Below, piece after piece: positions 51,822 through 61,180 of a stretch of 64,000 nucleotides of DNA. Under the pieces are notes generated by a model, which worked only from the letters and a program-made list of their open reading frames with translations, ran no database searches and was not told the origin of the DNA. This DNA comes from CAVREM01 sp963728825. GTDB lineage: Bacteria > Acidobacteriota > Vicinamibacteria > Vicinamibacterales > CAVVIG01. The first letter of the stretch is position 1. Each line of letters opens with the position of its first letter. The position numbers and the translations under genes were made by a program. The DNA is taken from the NCBI GenBank assembly GCA_963728825.1, contig CAVSLA010000004.1:1-64000 (forward strand), written 5' to 3'.

Positions 51822-52301
51822 ATGTCTGAGAGTTCTCGCCGCCGTTTCATCAAACACGTCATCACCGGCGGTGCCGCGATCGCTGGCGTGTCCGGTGCAG
51901 CCGCCCAGACATCGTCCATCCGGGCGTTGGATCACGTCGCGCTGCCGATGCGCAACGTCGACGCGATGATCGCCTTCTATCGCGCGCTCGGCTTTCAGGT
52001 CGACGAGGGGCCTCAGATCTGCGTCGTCCGCTTCGGCACGCAGATGATCAACCTGCACCGCCCCGAGTTGTGGCAGCGCGAGACGTTCACGCTGCGCGCG
52101 GCCGCCGCCACGCCGCCGTGCGGCGACCTCTGTTTCGTCTGGGAGGGTTCGGCCGAATCGTTGAAGGCCGCGCTCGAACGCCTTCAGCTGAAGGTCGTAG
52201 AGGGCCCCGTCAACCGGCAGGGAGGCCGCCGGACCACCGGCGTCAGCACCTACGTCCGCGATCCGGACGGCAACCTGATCGAGTTCATCATCTATTCCTG
52301 A
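51822..52301 (+). CDS. Tat-exported VOC (glyoxalase/dioxygenase-fold) protein
   Basis: 159 residues. The leader SESSRRRFIKHVITGGAAIA is a clear Tat signal ending at GAAAQ. The mature protein is one glyoxalase-type domain pair: IRALDHVALPMRNVDAMIAF, YRALGFQVDEG, GTQMINLHRPELW and the closing VRDPDGNLIEFIIYS. His of LDHVALP, His of NLHRPE and Glu of LIEF would be the metal ligands. VOC proteins are usually cytoplasmic, so export as a folded metalloprotein is notable. The gene starts 15 bases after the large-subunit gene. Confidence 0.88.
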   Translation: MSESSRRRFIKHVITGGAAIAGVSGAAAQTSSIRALDHVALPMRNVDAMIAFYRALGFQVDEGPQICVVRFGTQMINLHRPELWQRETFTLRAAAATPPCGDLCFVWEGSAESLKAALERLQLKVVEGPVNRQGGRRTTGVSTYVRDPDGNLIEFIIYS

Positions 52302-52337
52302 GGGCTCGACAGGCGGAGGCGGTATCCCTGTCATCAG

Positions 52338-54350
52338 GTGCGACCTCAAATTGATTGTTGCGGTGGTCAAACCGACTGCATTACAACTGGCCCACCGATT
52401 CTGAATTTGGGACGATTTCTTCTCTGCACTATCGCTGTTCTTCATGCCTGGGTGGTGGCTTCTCCTGATGCCGTCACTCAGTCCGCGACTGCCCGTGGGC
52501 AGCCGGTTACGTTCTCGACGCACATCGCGCCGATCCTGTTTGCGCGTTGCGCCACGTGCCATCGCCCCGAGGGATCCGCCCCGTTCAGCCTGCTCACCTA
52601 TCAGGACGCCCGGAGCCGATCGTCGCAGCTGGCCGCCGTCACGGCCGCGAGGATTATGCCGCCCTGGCAGCCCGAGCCGGGTCATGGGGAGTTCGCCGGT
52701 TCGCGCCGGCTGACCGAGTCAGAGATCGAGCTCTTTCAGGAGTGGGCACGCCAGGGGGCGGTCGAGGGCAGCGCCGCGGATGCTCCGCCTTTGCCGCAGT
52801 GGACCAGCGACTGGCAGCTGGGCGAGCCGGATCTGGTGCTGACGATGCCGCCCTACGAGCTTCGTGCCGGCGGTCCGGACATGTTCCGGAATGTGGTCAT
52901 CCCGGCTGGTTTCAGCGGAACGAAGTACGTGAGGGCGTGGGAGTTCCGTCCGGGAAACGCGCGCGTGGTCCACCACGCGACGATGCAGATGGACACCACC
53001 GGTCTGTCGCGGCGGCTCGACGCGCGGGATGATTCGACCGGCTACGAAGGGGTCGTCGCGCTCACGGCGCGGGCGCCGGACGGCTTTTTTCTCGACTGGG
53101 CACCGGGGCACCGCGCGGCGACTGCTGTCGAAGGCACAGCGTGGCCACTCGACGGCTCGGGCGACCTCGTCGTGATGCTGCACCTGCGGCCGAGCGGGAA
53201 GCCGGAAAAAGTCCAGGCAAGCATCGGCCTCTATTTCAGCGACGCGCCGCCTTCCCGGCTGCCCGTGATGTTGCGGCTCACCCGCCAGGATCTGGACATC
53301 TCCGCCGGCGAACGCCGCTATCAGGTGACCGATTCGTACACGCTGCCGGTGGAGGTCGCGGTGCACACCGTGCAGCCGCACGCCCACTATCTCGGCCGCC
53401 GCCTGCAGGGCTCGGCGCAGCTACCGGATGGCCGCGTCGTACCGCTGATTCGAATCGACGACTGGAATTTCGACTGGCAGGATGTCTATCACTATCGAGA
53501 GCCGGTCGTTCTGCCAGCCGGCACGCGCGTCAACATGGAGTACGTCTACGACAACTCCGCTGACAATCCCAGGAATCCGAACACCCCGCCGCGGCGGGTC
53601 AGCTACGGCCAGCAGACCGGTGACGAGATGGCGGAGCTGTGGTTCCAGGTGCTCGCCCGAAATGATTCGGAGCGCACGCAGCTCGTCACCGACCTTCGCC
53701 GAGAGGTGCTGCTCGAGGAAATCAAGGGACGCCGCACGATGTTGCGCGCCGATCCGTCGAACGTCGCCCTGCGCGACGACCTGCTGCTGATGCTGACCGA
53801 GGCCGGCAGTCTGACCGAAGCGGCCGACGAGGCGGCCCGCTCGCTGGCGCTGCAGCCAGCATCGGCGGCGGCGCATTACAACCTCGGCACGGCACTGATG
53901 GCGGTCGGTCGGATGGAGCAGGCGAAAGGCTCATTCGAAAAGGCAGTCGCGATCGCCCCGGACCACGTGATGGCGCTCTATAGCTTGGCGCTCGTTACCG
54001 ACGTCTCCGACCGTGCCCGAGCGATCCAGCATCTGCGACGCGTTCTCCAACTGCGCCCCGGCTGGGCGGCCGCCGAATCGTCGCTCGCATGGCACCTGGC
54101 TCACGGCAACGCCGCCGAACGCGCCGAGGCGCTGACCCTTGCCCGAGCCGCGGTGGACCGGACGCGCGGCCGCGATCTGTCGGCGCTCGACGTGCTGGCG
54201 ACCGCGCACGCGGCGTCGTCCCAATTCGCGGACGCCGCGGCAACCATCAGGCAGGCTATTGCGTCGCTCCCCCCTGGCGCTGACGACGAGCAGGCCAGAA
54301 ATCTGCGCAGCAGGCTCGCGGAATATGAGCGCGCGATCCCGCGCGAATGA
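52338..54350 (+). CDS. Cytochrome c, copper monooxygenase-like and TPR fusion protein
   Basis: 670 residues from a GTG start. There is an N-terminal membrane-type leader (FLLCTIAVLHAWVVASPDA). A haem c motif CATCH sits at residues 71-75. Residues ~150-440 resemble the two copper domains of peptidylglycine hydroxylating monooxygenase. All ligands are visible: His202-His203 in VVHHATMQM, His272 in VMLHLRPSG, His338 and His340 in QPHAHYLG, and Met411 in GDEMAELWF. Residues ~450-660 are TPR repeats. It is probably a periplasmic copper oxidase or monooxygenase that receives electrons through its own haem. Confidence 0.82.
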   Translation: MRPQIDCCGGQTDCITTGPPILNLGRFLLCTIAVLHAWVVASPDAVTQSATARGQPVTFSTHIAPILFARCATCHRPEGSAPFSLLTYQDARSRSSQLAAVTAARIMPPWQPEPGHGEFAGSRRLTESEIELFQEWARQGAVEGSAADAPPLPQWTSDWQLGEPDLVLTMPPYELRAGGPDMFRNVVIPAGFSGTKYVRAWEFRPGNARVVHHATMQMDTTGLSRRLDARDDSTGYEGVVALTARAPDGFFLDWAPGHRAATAVEGTAWPLDGSGDLVVMLHLRPSGKPEKVQASIGLYFSDAPPSRLPVMLRLTRQDLDISAGERRYQVTDSYTLPVEVAVHTVQPHAHYLGRRLQGSAQLPDGRVVPLIRIDDWNFDWQDVYHYREPVVLPAGTRVNMEYVYDNSADNPRNPNTPPRRVSYGQQTGDEMAELWFQVLARNDSERTQLVTDLRREVLLEEIKGRRTMLRADPSNVALRDDLLLMLTEAGSLTEAADEAARSLALQPASAAAHYNLGTALMAVGRMEQAKGSFEKAVAIAPDHVMALYSLALVTDVSDRARAIQHLRRVLQLRPGWAAAESSLAWHLAHGNAAERAEALTLARAAVDRTRGRDLSALDVLATAHAASSQFADAAATIRQAIASLPPGADDEQARNLRSRLAEYERAIPRE

Positions 54351-54365
54351 TCGCCCGGTCAGACA

Positions 54366-54455
54366 AAGGCAACCCCGAAGACTCAAAGGCAACCACGAAG
54401 ACTCGAAGACGCGAAGAAGTCTCAGTCTTCTTCGAGTCTTCGCGTCTTCGTGGTT
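54366..54455. terminator. Large imperfect palindrome between convergent genes
   Basis: Arms 54,391-54,419 and 54,427-54,455 pair over 29 bases with only a few mismatches around a 7-base loop (TCTCAGT). They are built of GAAGAC/GTCTTC units. A partial direct repeat (AAGGCAACC-CGAAGACTC) precedes the left arm. It stands between two convergent genes and would end both transcripts. GAAGACxCGAAGAC palindromes recur as dispersed intergenic elements in acidobacterial genomes. Confidence 0.65.
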
Positions 54456-54458
54456 TTC

Positions 54459-56243
54459 TTATGGATACCAGTTTCCGCGCTTGAACTCGACGGGCTCGCC
54501 CTTCAGCGCGTCGAGAAACGCCTGGATGCCACGGTCGCCGGCTGGCGGCGGCTCCGGGGATGGTTTCGGGCTGGTCAGACGGGTCGCGTAGTCCTGGTCG
54601 TAGTGGTACAGGTAGACGGCTTTCGGCTTCAGGATCTTCACGCAGGCGGCGGTCTCTTCCGGCGTCATCCGGTTCGGCGGAATGTTCATCGGCATGAACG
54701 CGATGTCGACGTTCTTCAGTGCCTGCAGCTCCGGGACGCATTCTGTCACGCCGGCAAGATAGATGCGCTTCCCGCCAAGAGTGATCAGATAGCCATTCGC
54801 CGTGCCCTTGGGGTGCTCCGGCGCGCCAGGTTTGATGTCGTAGGCGGCGATCGACTCGACGGCAACGCCTGCGGCGGTGGTCGACTGCCCATTTGGCAGC
54901 ACGATGCCGTCGGGAATCCGCTTCTGGCCGCTGGCCGGCATTACAACCGCCGCGCCGGGCTTCCGCAGCTTGGCGATCGCCTTCACGTCCAGGTGATGCC
55001 CGGGATCATCGGTGATCAGAATCAGATCGGCCGGCTTGGCATTTGAGAGACCGCCGGCGCTCCACGGGTCGACCTGAATCACCTTGCCGGCATGCTCGAT
55101 CTGGACGCTGGCATGAACGAAGGGAGTGATCACGATGTCGCCGGCTGTCGCGGGAAAGCGATCTGCCTGAGCAGCCCCGCCGCTGGCCTGCAGCGCGAAC
55201 TTCTGAATGCGGCCGCCGGTCGCGGCCTCGCCCGTAAAGAGGTTGCCCTTGGAATCGACGACGATGTCGTGAAGGGAGGTGGCGAACTGGCCGGCAGGTT
55301 GACCCTGGCCACCGAACGAGGTCAGGACGTCGAGCGTATCTCGGCGAAGCACCCAGAGTTTCTGGTTGCCGCCGTCCGCGACGTACACGAACCGTTCGTC
55401 AGGCGAGAACGCGACGTCCCACACCGAGGGGTTTCCCACTTCGCGAGCGACGAACGCTTCACGTACGAACGACCCGTCCTTGCGAAACACCTGCAGTCGA
55501 CTGTTGGCGCGGTCGCAGACGTACACCAGTCCGTCGCGTGCGATCCGTAAACAATGCACCGCCGAGCCGAATTGCTTGGGTGCCGGGCCCTTCGGATCCG
55601 GCTTCTCGCGCGCCGCCGCATCGTCGGGCTTCACTCCGTAGGCGCCCCAGTGGCGCTTGTAGGCGCCGGTCTCCGAATCGAAGACGACCACGCGCCGATT
55701 GCCATTTTCGCCGTCCGAGACGAACACCTCGCTGGCCTGCGGATCGAACCGCAATTGGGTGGCGCGGTTCACGTTCTGCGTGTCGCTGTTGCTGCCCGCC
55801 TGGCCGGCGCGGCCGATCTGTCGAACGAACTTCCCGTCGCGGGTGAACGCCACGAGGTGAGTGTCCTTCGGGCCGTTGCCGCTGATCCAGACGCGATCCT
55901 TGTGGTCGATCGAGATGCCGTGCACCTGCTCGGGCCAGTCGTAGCCGGCGCCCGGTCCGCCCCACGCCTGCACCATGCGGCCGTCGAGATCGAATTCGAT
56001 CACAGGCGGCGCGGGCTTGCCGCCCGCCTGCTTGACCGACTCGGATTCGGCGCGCTGGACAATCCAGACGTGGTCGCGCGCGTCGACCGCGATGCCGCTG
56101 ACCGGTCCGACGAGCCAGCCGTTCGGCAGCGGTTTCGGCCACGACGGGTCGACCTTGAACGCCGGGGCCGCGAGCGTGGCCGGCGTCTGACCGGCCGCAT
56201 CGGAGACGGCAAAGAGAACGATGGCTGCTGCGATCCATCTCAT
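54459..56243 (-). CDS. NHL beta-propeller fused to a metallo-beta-lactamase-like domain
   Basis: 594 residues, intact. The signal peptide is MRWIAAAIVLFAVSDAAGQ. Residues ~25-360 are NHL-type propeller blades, opening FKVDPSWPKPLPNGWLVGPV with repeats such as GIAVDARDHVWIVQR and DVAFSPDERFVYVADGGNQ, a layout like the lyase half of peptide-amidating enzymes. Residues ~370-590 form an MBL-like fold: TPFVHASVQIEHAGKVIQVD, LILITDDPGHHLDVKAIAKL and NVDIAFMPMNIPPNRMTPEE. The usual HxHxDH motif is degraded to DDPGHH, so zinc binding is doubtful. A plus-strand read of this area gives no sensible protein. Confidence 0.85.
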   Translation of the reverse strand: MRWIAAAIVLFAVSDAAGQTPATLAAPAFKVDPSWPKPLPNGWLVGPVSGIAVDARDHVWIVQRAESESVKQAGGKPAPPVIEFDLDGRMVQAWGGPGAGYDWPEQVHGISIDHKDRVWISGNGPKDTHLVAFTRDGKFVRQIGRAGQAGSNSDTQNVNRATQLRFDPQASEVFVSDGENGNRRVVVFDSETGAYKRHWGAYGVKPDDAAAREKPDPKGPAPKQFGSAVHCLRIARDGLVYVCDRANSRLQVFRKDGSFVREAFVAREVGNPSVWDVAFSPDERFVYVADGGNQKLWVLRRDTLDVLTSFGGQGQPAGQFATSLHDIVVDSKGNLFTGEAATGGRIQKFALQASGGAAQADRFPATAGDIVITPFVHASVQIEHAGKVIQVDPWSAGGLSNAKPADLILITDDPGHHLDVKAIAKLRKPGAAVVMPASGQKRIPDGIVLPNGQSTTAAGVAVESIAAYDIKPGAPEHPKGTANGYLITLGGKRIYLAGVTECVPELQALKNVDIAFMPMNIPPNRMTPEETAACVKILKPKAVYLYHYDQDYATRLTSPKPSPEPPPAGDRGIQAFLDALKGEPVEFKRGNWYP

Positions 56244-56290
56244 CGTGACACCTGATTGCGGTCTATTGCTTTGCCAGCCGGCTTGGTCTT

Positions 56291-58301
56291 TTACGACCCC
56301 GGCAGGCGAAACGCGATGATTTCGCCCGGCACCACGGCGCCGCTGACCGCGACGAGCAGGTACTGCACGCCATTCAACATATAGGTCGTCGGCCCGCCGG
56401 TCTGCGCGCCGGGCATGTAAACCGCGCCGACCTCCTTCCCGGTCGCCTTGTCGTAGGCGCGCAGCATCGCGCCGCGCTGCCCGTTCGGCGCGGTGAACAC
56501 GCCGCCCTCGCCCGAGATCACCAGCGTCTTGGTGGTGAGCGTGCCGATGCCGCCCGAACTGCCGCCGGCACCGCCGGTGCGACCCGTGCGCGGAATGTCG
56601 AGGCCCTTCAGCATCGGATGGTTCTTGACGTTGTCCGGCGTCTCGCCGTGCGCGACCTGCCAGACGATTTCGCCCTTGTTCAGATCGATCGCCGTGATCC
56701 GTCCCCACGGCGGTTTGACCAGCGGCAGCCCCTGCACCGTCAGCGCCCCTCTCGCCGCCGCCGTTGATGTAGTTCATCTCCGACCGCTTGGGGTCGTTCA
56801 CCATCGACAGGACCCTGGTCAGCGAGTGCGAATACAGGTAGAGGATGCTGGTTTCGGGATCGAGCGAGCCGCCAGGCCAGTTGGCCCCGTTCGGCACGTA
56901 GAGCGTGCCGATCTTGCCGCCCTCGCCGCGCACGATCGGCGGGGTGAACAGCGGACCGATCTTGTACTGGGAGACGATCTTCATCGCCTCGGCCTTCAGC
57001 TCCGGCGTGAAATCGATGACGTCGCTTTCGAGGAAGCCCTGGCGCTCGAAGGGCGGCGGCTTGGTCGGGAATGGCTGCGTCGGCGCGTACCACTCGGTCG
57101 GCACGTTCCCCTTTTCGACCGGCCGCTCTTCGATCGGCCAGACCGGCTGCCCGGTGACCCGATCGAACACGTAGACGAAGCCCTGCTTGGTCGGCTGGGC
57201 GATCGCCTTGATCGGTTTTCCGTCGACGGTGATGTCCGCGAGGATCGGCGCGCACGGGAACGTCGTAGTCCCAGATCGGGTGGTGCACGAACTGGAAGTG
57301 CCAGAGCCGCTTGCCGGTCTCGAGGTTCAGGGCGACCAGGCTCTCGGCGAACAGATTGTTGCCCGGCCGGTGACCGCCGAAATAGTCGCCGGTCGGGATC
57401 TCCACCGGCAGGTAGGCGATGCCGAGCTCCTCGTCGACCGTCAGCTGCGTCCAGACGCCGGTGTGGCCGGTGTACGACCACGAGTCGTTCAGCCACGTGT
57501 CGTTGCCGAATTCGCCGGGCGTCGGGATGGTGTGGAAGATCCACAGCCGCTTGCCGGTGCGCGCATCGTAGCCGCGGATGTAGCCCTTGGCGTTCGACTT
57601 GCTGCGCGGCGCGGTGCCGGCGCGGTGCGCGGCGCCGACGATGACGACGTTGCGGGCGACGACCGGCGCGCCGTTCCAGCCGATGTCGCTCTCGATCGAG
57701 ATCGAGCTGCTGATCGTTGTCCTTCTTGAGATCGACGACGCCGTTGACGCCGAAGTCGCGCAGCGGCAGTCCGGTCTTCGCGTCGAGGCCGACCAGCTGA
57801 TAGCCGATCGAGACGTAGAAGATGCGCTCGTCGCCCTTGCCGTCGGTCCAGTAGCCGACGCCGCGGCCCGACAACCGGCGCGACGGAGTTGTCGGCGCGC
57901 GGGCCTTCCTCGAGGCGATGCATCCACAGCAGCTCGCCGGTCGCCGCATTGACCGCGACCGCGGCGCGGCGCGAGCCGGCGGTGAAGTAGAGGCGGCCGT
58001 TCACCATCAACGGCCTCGCCTGCAGGTTGAAGTCGGGACGGGGTCCGAGGTTGTCGGTCTTGAAGCGCCAGGCGACCTCCAGCTTGCTGAAGTTGCTGGC
58101 GTTGATCTGATCGAGCGGCGCGTAGCGGGTGGCGCCCAGGTCGCCGGCCCAGGCCCGCCATTCGCCATTCCTGGCGCCGGACTGAGCGGAGAGGCTCGCG
58201 GCGAAGGCTACGAGGACGAGGGAAAAGCTCGCGATCGTTCGTCGTTCGCGGCGAACGTCGAACGTTCGAGCGTTCGTCGAGCGAACGTCGAACGGCGTCA
58301 T
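56291..58301 (-). CDS. PQQ-dependent dehydrogenase (quinoprotein)
   Basis: About 670 residues. A leader TIASFSLVLVAFAASLSAQS precedes an eight-bladed propeller with tryptophan-docking-like repeats. Blocks are WRAWAGDLGATRYAPLDQIN, NAATGELLWMHRL, GLDAKTGLPLRDFGVNGVVD, WIFHTIPTPGEFGNDTW, and YVPNGANWPGGSLDPETSIL. The end reads LLVAVSGAVVPGEIIAFRLP. This is the membrane/soluble glucose-type PQQ family. Slips near 57,880, 57,715, 57,262 and 56,750 break the frame. The start is set by the first ATG before the leader and is uncertain because the 5' end is repetitive. Confidence 0.86.
58251..58294 (-). repeat. 30-base-spaced direct repeat at the 5' end of the PQQ dehydrogenase gene
   Basis: The 14-base sequence GCGAACGTCGAACG occurs twice (58,251-58,264 and 58,281-58,294), separated by a stretch that is itself partly palindromic. 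In translation it yields the odd N-terminus FDVRSTNARTFDVRRERR before the signal peptide. It may be an intergenic repeat that has been included in the predicted start region. Confidence 0.55.
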
Positions 58302-58306
58302 GTCGT

Positions 58307-59773
58307 TTACGGTTGCCCAGCGGCCGTTGTCTGCTGCTTCTTGACGCGGCGCACCCCGAGCTCCTCCTGATACTGCTCGTCGGTCAGGAACGCGATGTCG
58401 GTCCAACCGTGGCCCATCTCGTCCATCGTCCGGCTGCCCCAGCCGATCCACGCGGTCGGGTCGGGGTTGTGGCTGATTGGCGGACGTGTTGTCGTGGTAC
58501 GAGATGGTGTGGAGGATGGTGCCGGCCGGGAACAGATGCGGCGTCTTGTAGGTGTAGACAATCTGCCAGTTCTGCTCGTAGCGGTTAGCGTCGGTCAGCA
58601 CTTCCCGGCGCCCGTCCGGGTGGATCGCTTCGAGAATCATGCGGCTGCCGCGGAAGTGCATGTGCGGCTGGAAGCTGATGATCAGCGCCGGCTTCGGCAG
58701 CGGCCAGTAGCGATCGTGCCGCGCGACGGTGTTCGGCGGAATGCTCAGGAACGCGGCGCTGTGCAGCGGGTTCTCGGCGACCAGCGCGCCGGTCGGCATG
58801 GTGGGCTCGTCGATGTCGAGCTTCACGCCGGCGCGCAGCATCAGATCCTCGACCCGCTCGCGGTTGTAGGTCCAGTCGTTGCCGACGCCGGTCCGAATGC
58901 GGTGTGAGGTGACGACATATTTCGGCTGGTAGCCTTTCGGATAGAACTTGATGCCGACCTTCTGGCGGTCGTAGGCTTCCTCGCCGTACGGATGATAGTG
59001 CGAGGAGAAGCGGAACATCGACCCGGCCGGAATCATCTTGGCGGTGCCTTCGGCGAAGATGTCGACGTCGTTGCCGGCGGCGTATTCGATGAGATCGATC
59101 TCGCTCGAGGTGTTCGATCCCATGCCGAGCCCGAGTCCGGTCCGGATCGGCGCCCTCGGGCGGCTCGCACGTAGACGTGCGAGTGGTGCACGCAGCAGTG
59201 CGCGGTCGGGATGATCTGCACCCACTTCACGTAGCGGTCCTCGGTCATCTTCGGATCGACGATTTCATCGGGCGTGAAGTCGGGACCGGTTGCCGGAATC
59301 CTGAAGCCCTTCTCCATCTGGACGACGAGATCGGGCTCGCCGAGCACCCATTCGTCGAGGGCGGTGAATTGCAGCGGCGGCGGTGCGTCGGCTGGATTGC
59401 CCTGCGGTGCGCCGCTATCGACCCACGACACGATCGTCGCAATCTCCGCCTCGCTGAGCGACGGATCGTCCGCGTATTCGCCGATGCTGCGATCGATGTG
59501 CCAGGGCGGCATCTGTCGCGTCGAGACCCGCTGGCGGATCGCGCGCACCCACGGCCGCACCTCCTGGTACGACAGGAGCGACATCGGCGCGGCGGTGTTG
59601 GGCCGGTGGCACTTCTGACAGGAGCGCTGCATGATCGGCAGCACGTCCCTGGTGAACGTCGGATCGGGTCGGCCCTGCGCCTGGGCGGCGGGTGTGGCGG
59701 TGGTCGCCGGCAGCAACAGGCCGGCGACGAGCGCGGCACCGATCGAGCAGCCAAGCTTCGCGATTCCGGACAT
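58307..59773 (-). CDS. Cytochrome c protein with copper monooxygenase-like domain
   Basis: About 488 residues after two slips near 59,165 and 58,480. The signal peptide is MSGIAKLGCSIGAALVAGLL to AQAQ. A haem c motif SCQKCHRP lies at residues ~51-58. The rest parallels the 52,338 protein with copper-ligand-like motifs: His196-His197 in CCVHHSHVYV, HYHPYGEEAYDRQ, QPHMHFRGSRM and MDEMGHGW. It lacks the TPR part. The gene lies six bases upstream of the PQQ dehydrogenase and likely shares its transcript, so haem c, copper and PQQ proteins may work together in the periplasm. Confidence 0.82.
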
Positions 59774-59878
59774 CGTCAGCCTCCGGTGTAGCGGGTAAAT
59801 TCAAGCGTACTGTAGCACGCAGACGGGCTGCGCAATCGCGGCAACTGTGCCAGAATGCGCCGGAAAAGGAGGGTTCCG
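59774..59878. promoter_or_regulatory. Divergent promoter region
   Basis: About 105 bases between the divergent cytochrome c/copper gene (minus) and the secreted-protein gene (plus). A plus-strand Shine-Dalgarno AAAAGGAGG near 59,864-59,872 fixes the downstream GTG start. Promoter boxes cannot be assigned with confidence. Confidence 0.4.
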
Positions 59879-60628
59879 GTGAACCTGCGCGCCGTGATTC
59901 TGGCTGTCGTCTTCATCGGTCTCGCCTTGCCGGCTTCGGCACAGCTGAACCAGCCCATCTACCCGGCCTACGACGGCTTCGTCAAAAACCCGGACGGCAG
60001 CTACACGTTGTCATTCCGCTATTTCAGCCACAATGCGGAGCCAGTGACGATCCCGCCCGGGGATCAGAACGCATTCGCGCCGGCGCCCGGCGACCGCCAG
60101 CAGCCGACGACGTTCAAGCCGGGGGACTGGCGGTTTCAGTGCGTGATGGTGGTTGGCGCGGAGTTCGATGGCAAGCTGCGGTGGACGCTCTCGTACGGCG
60201 GGACAACGACCGGCACGAGCGAACACATGCTGCAATCGAACTGGAACCTCGTCGAAGGCGCTGCGGAGCTCCGCCAGATCGACTACGCGAAGGTGCCAAA
60301 AGGAGTCTGCCTCAATCGCGCCCCGCAGGTGCGCGTACTCGGCGCCACTGGTGGCGGGCGCGGCAAGCCGGCGTCGCTGTCGGTGACCTCGTCGGTCGGC
60401 GAGCGCTTCAGTCTGTTCGGCAGCGTGAACGATGAAGGGCTGCCGCGCACCGGCAAGCTGGTGACAGCCTGGAAACAACTGAACGGGCCCGGCACAGTCG
60501 CGTTCGAGAATGCCGCCGCTCCCCGAACCCGTGCGACCTTCAGCGCGCCAGGCGCGTACGAGCTGGAATTGACGGCCACCGACGGCGAGTTTTCATCGGC
60601 GACTCGCGTACTGGTGAATGTGAAATAG
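59879..60628 (+). CDS. Secreted protein of unknown family with C-terminal Ig/PKD-like domain
   Basis: 249 residues from GTG 59,879, chosen because AAAAGGAGG sits seven bases before it. A longer read from 59,855 would place that ribosome site inside the gene. The signal peptide is NLRAVILAVVFIGLALPASA. The first domain has QPIYPAYDGFVKNPDGSYTL and then SFRYFSHN. The second half, RFSLFGSVNDEGLPRTGKLV and ATFSAPGAYELELTATDGEF, is Ig/PKD-like. A paralogue occupies the right end of the window on the other strand. Function unknown. Confidence 0.72.
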   Translation: MNLRAVILAVVFIGLALPASAQLNQPIYPAYDGFVKNPDGSYTLSFRYFSHNAEPVTIPPGDQNAFAPAPGDRQQPTTFKPGDWRFQCVMVVGAEFDGKLRWTLSYGGTTTGTSEHMLQSNWNLVEGAAELRQIDYAKVPKGVCLNRAPQVRVLGATGGGRGKPASLSVTSSVGERFSLFGSVNDEGLPRTGKLVTAWKQLNGPGTVAFENAAAPRTRATFSAPGAYELELTATDGEFSSATRVLVNVK

Positions 60629-60657
60629 GGTGCTGGGGAATCAGCTTCAATGAACTC

Positions 60658-61176
60658 ATGGTCCTGAGTAAATCCGAGCTCATTACCTCGCTGCAGAAGG
60701 AAGTCCGGATTCTGTTGCATCTTGCCGGCAAGATCGATCGGGCACAGCTCGACTATCGGCCGACGGCCAAACAGCGCAGCACCATCGAGCTCCTGCGGTA
60801 TCTGAGCATGATGGGTCCGCTCCTCGTCCGCTATGCAAGAGGGGAGAGCAGCGATGCCGAGCAGTGGAGGGAGACATCGAAGGCGGCCGTTGAGGCCGCC
60901 AACGCGCGGGACTTCGATCAGTCGCTCGCGGCGATCGCCGACCACCACGAGTCGTACGCGACGATGATTGGCGACCTGTCTGACGACCAGTTCCGCGCGG
61001 AAGTCACCGGGTTCGATGGCGCCAGAACGAGCTGCGGGTCGTTCCTCGTCAACCATGTCCTGGGGCAATCCGCCGCCTACCGCATGCAGCTGTTTCTCTA
61101 CCTCAAGGCGTGCGGCCGCGACGAGCTGACCACGATGAACCTGTGGGTCGGCGTCGATCCGCCCGCGCCGGTCTAG
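60658..61176 (+). CDS. DinB-family protein
   Basis: 172 residues. DinB-fold four-helix bundle proteins usually bind a metal through three histidines and use thiols such as bacillithiol. Here the helices are visible (SKSELITSLQKEVRILLHLA, STIELLRYLSMMGPLLVRYA and FLVNHVLGQSAAYRMQLFLY). The histidine pattern is sparse, with His in LLHL, DHHESY and NHVLGQ, so metal binding may differ from the classic type. It lies 30 bases after the secreted-protein gene and five before a hydrolase gene. Confidence 0.68.
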   Translation: MVLSKSELITSLQKEVRILLHLAGKIDRAQLDYRPTAKQRSTIELLRYLSMMGPLLVRYARGESSDAEQWRETSKAAVEAANARDFDQSLAAIADHHESYATMIGDLSDDQFRAEVTGFDGARTSCGSFLVNHVLGQSAAYRMQLFLYLKACGRDELTTMNLWVGVDPPAPV

Positions 61177-61180
61177 AACA

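Noticed and set aside
54459..57170. A single 903-residue frame joining a PQQ dehydrogenase part to the propeller/MBL protein
   Set aside because: The dehydrogenase continues in another frame to its own stop at 56,291, and the propeller protein has its own signal peptide at 56,243. The long frame exists only because of a slip near 56,750.
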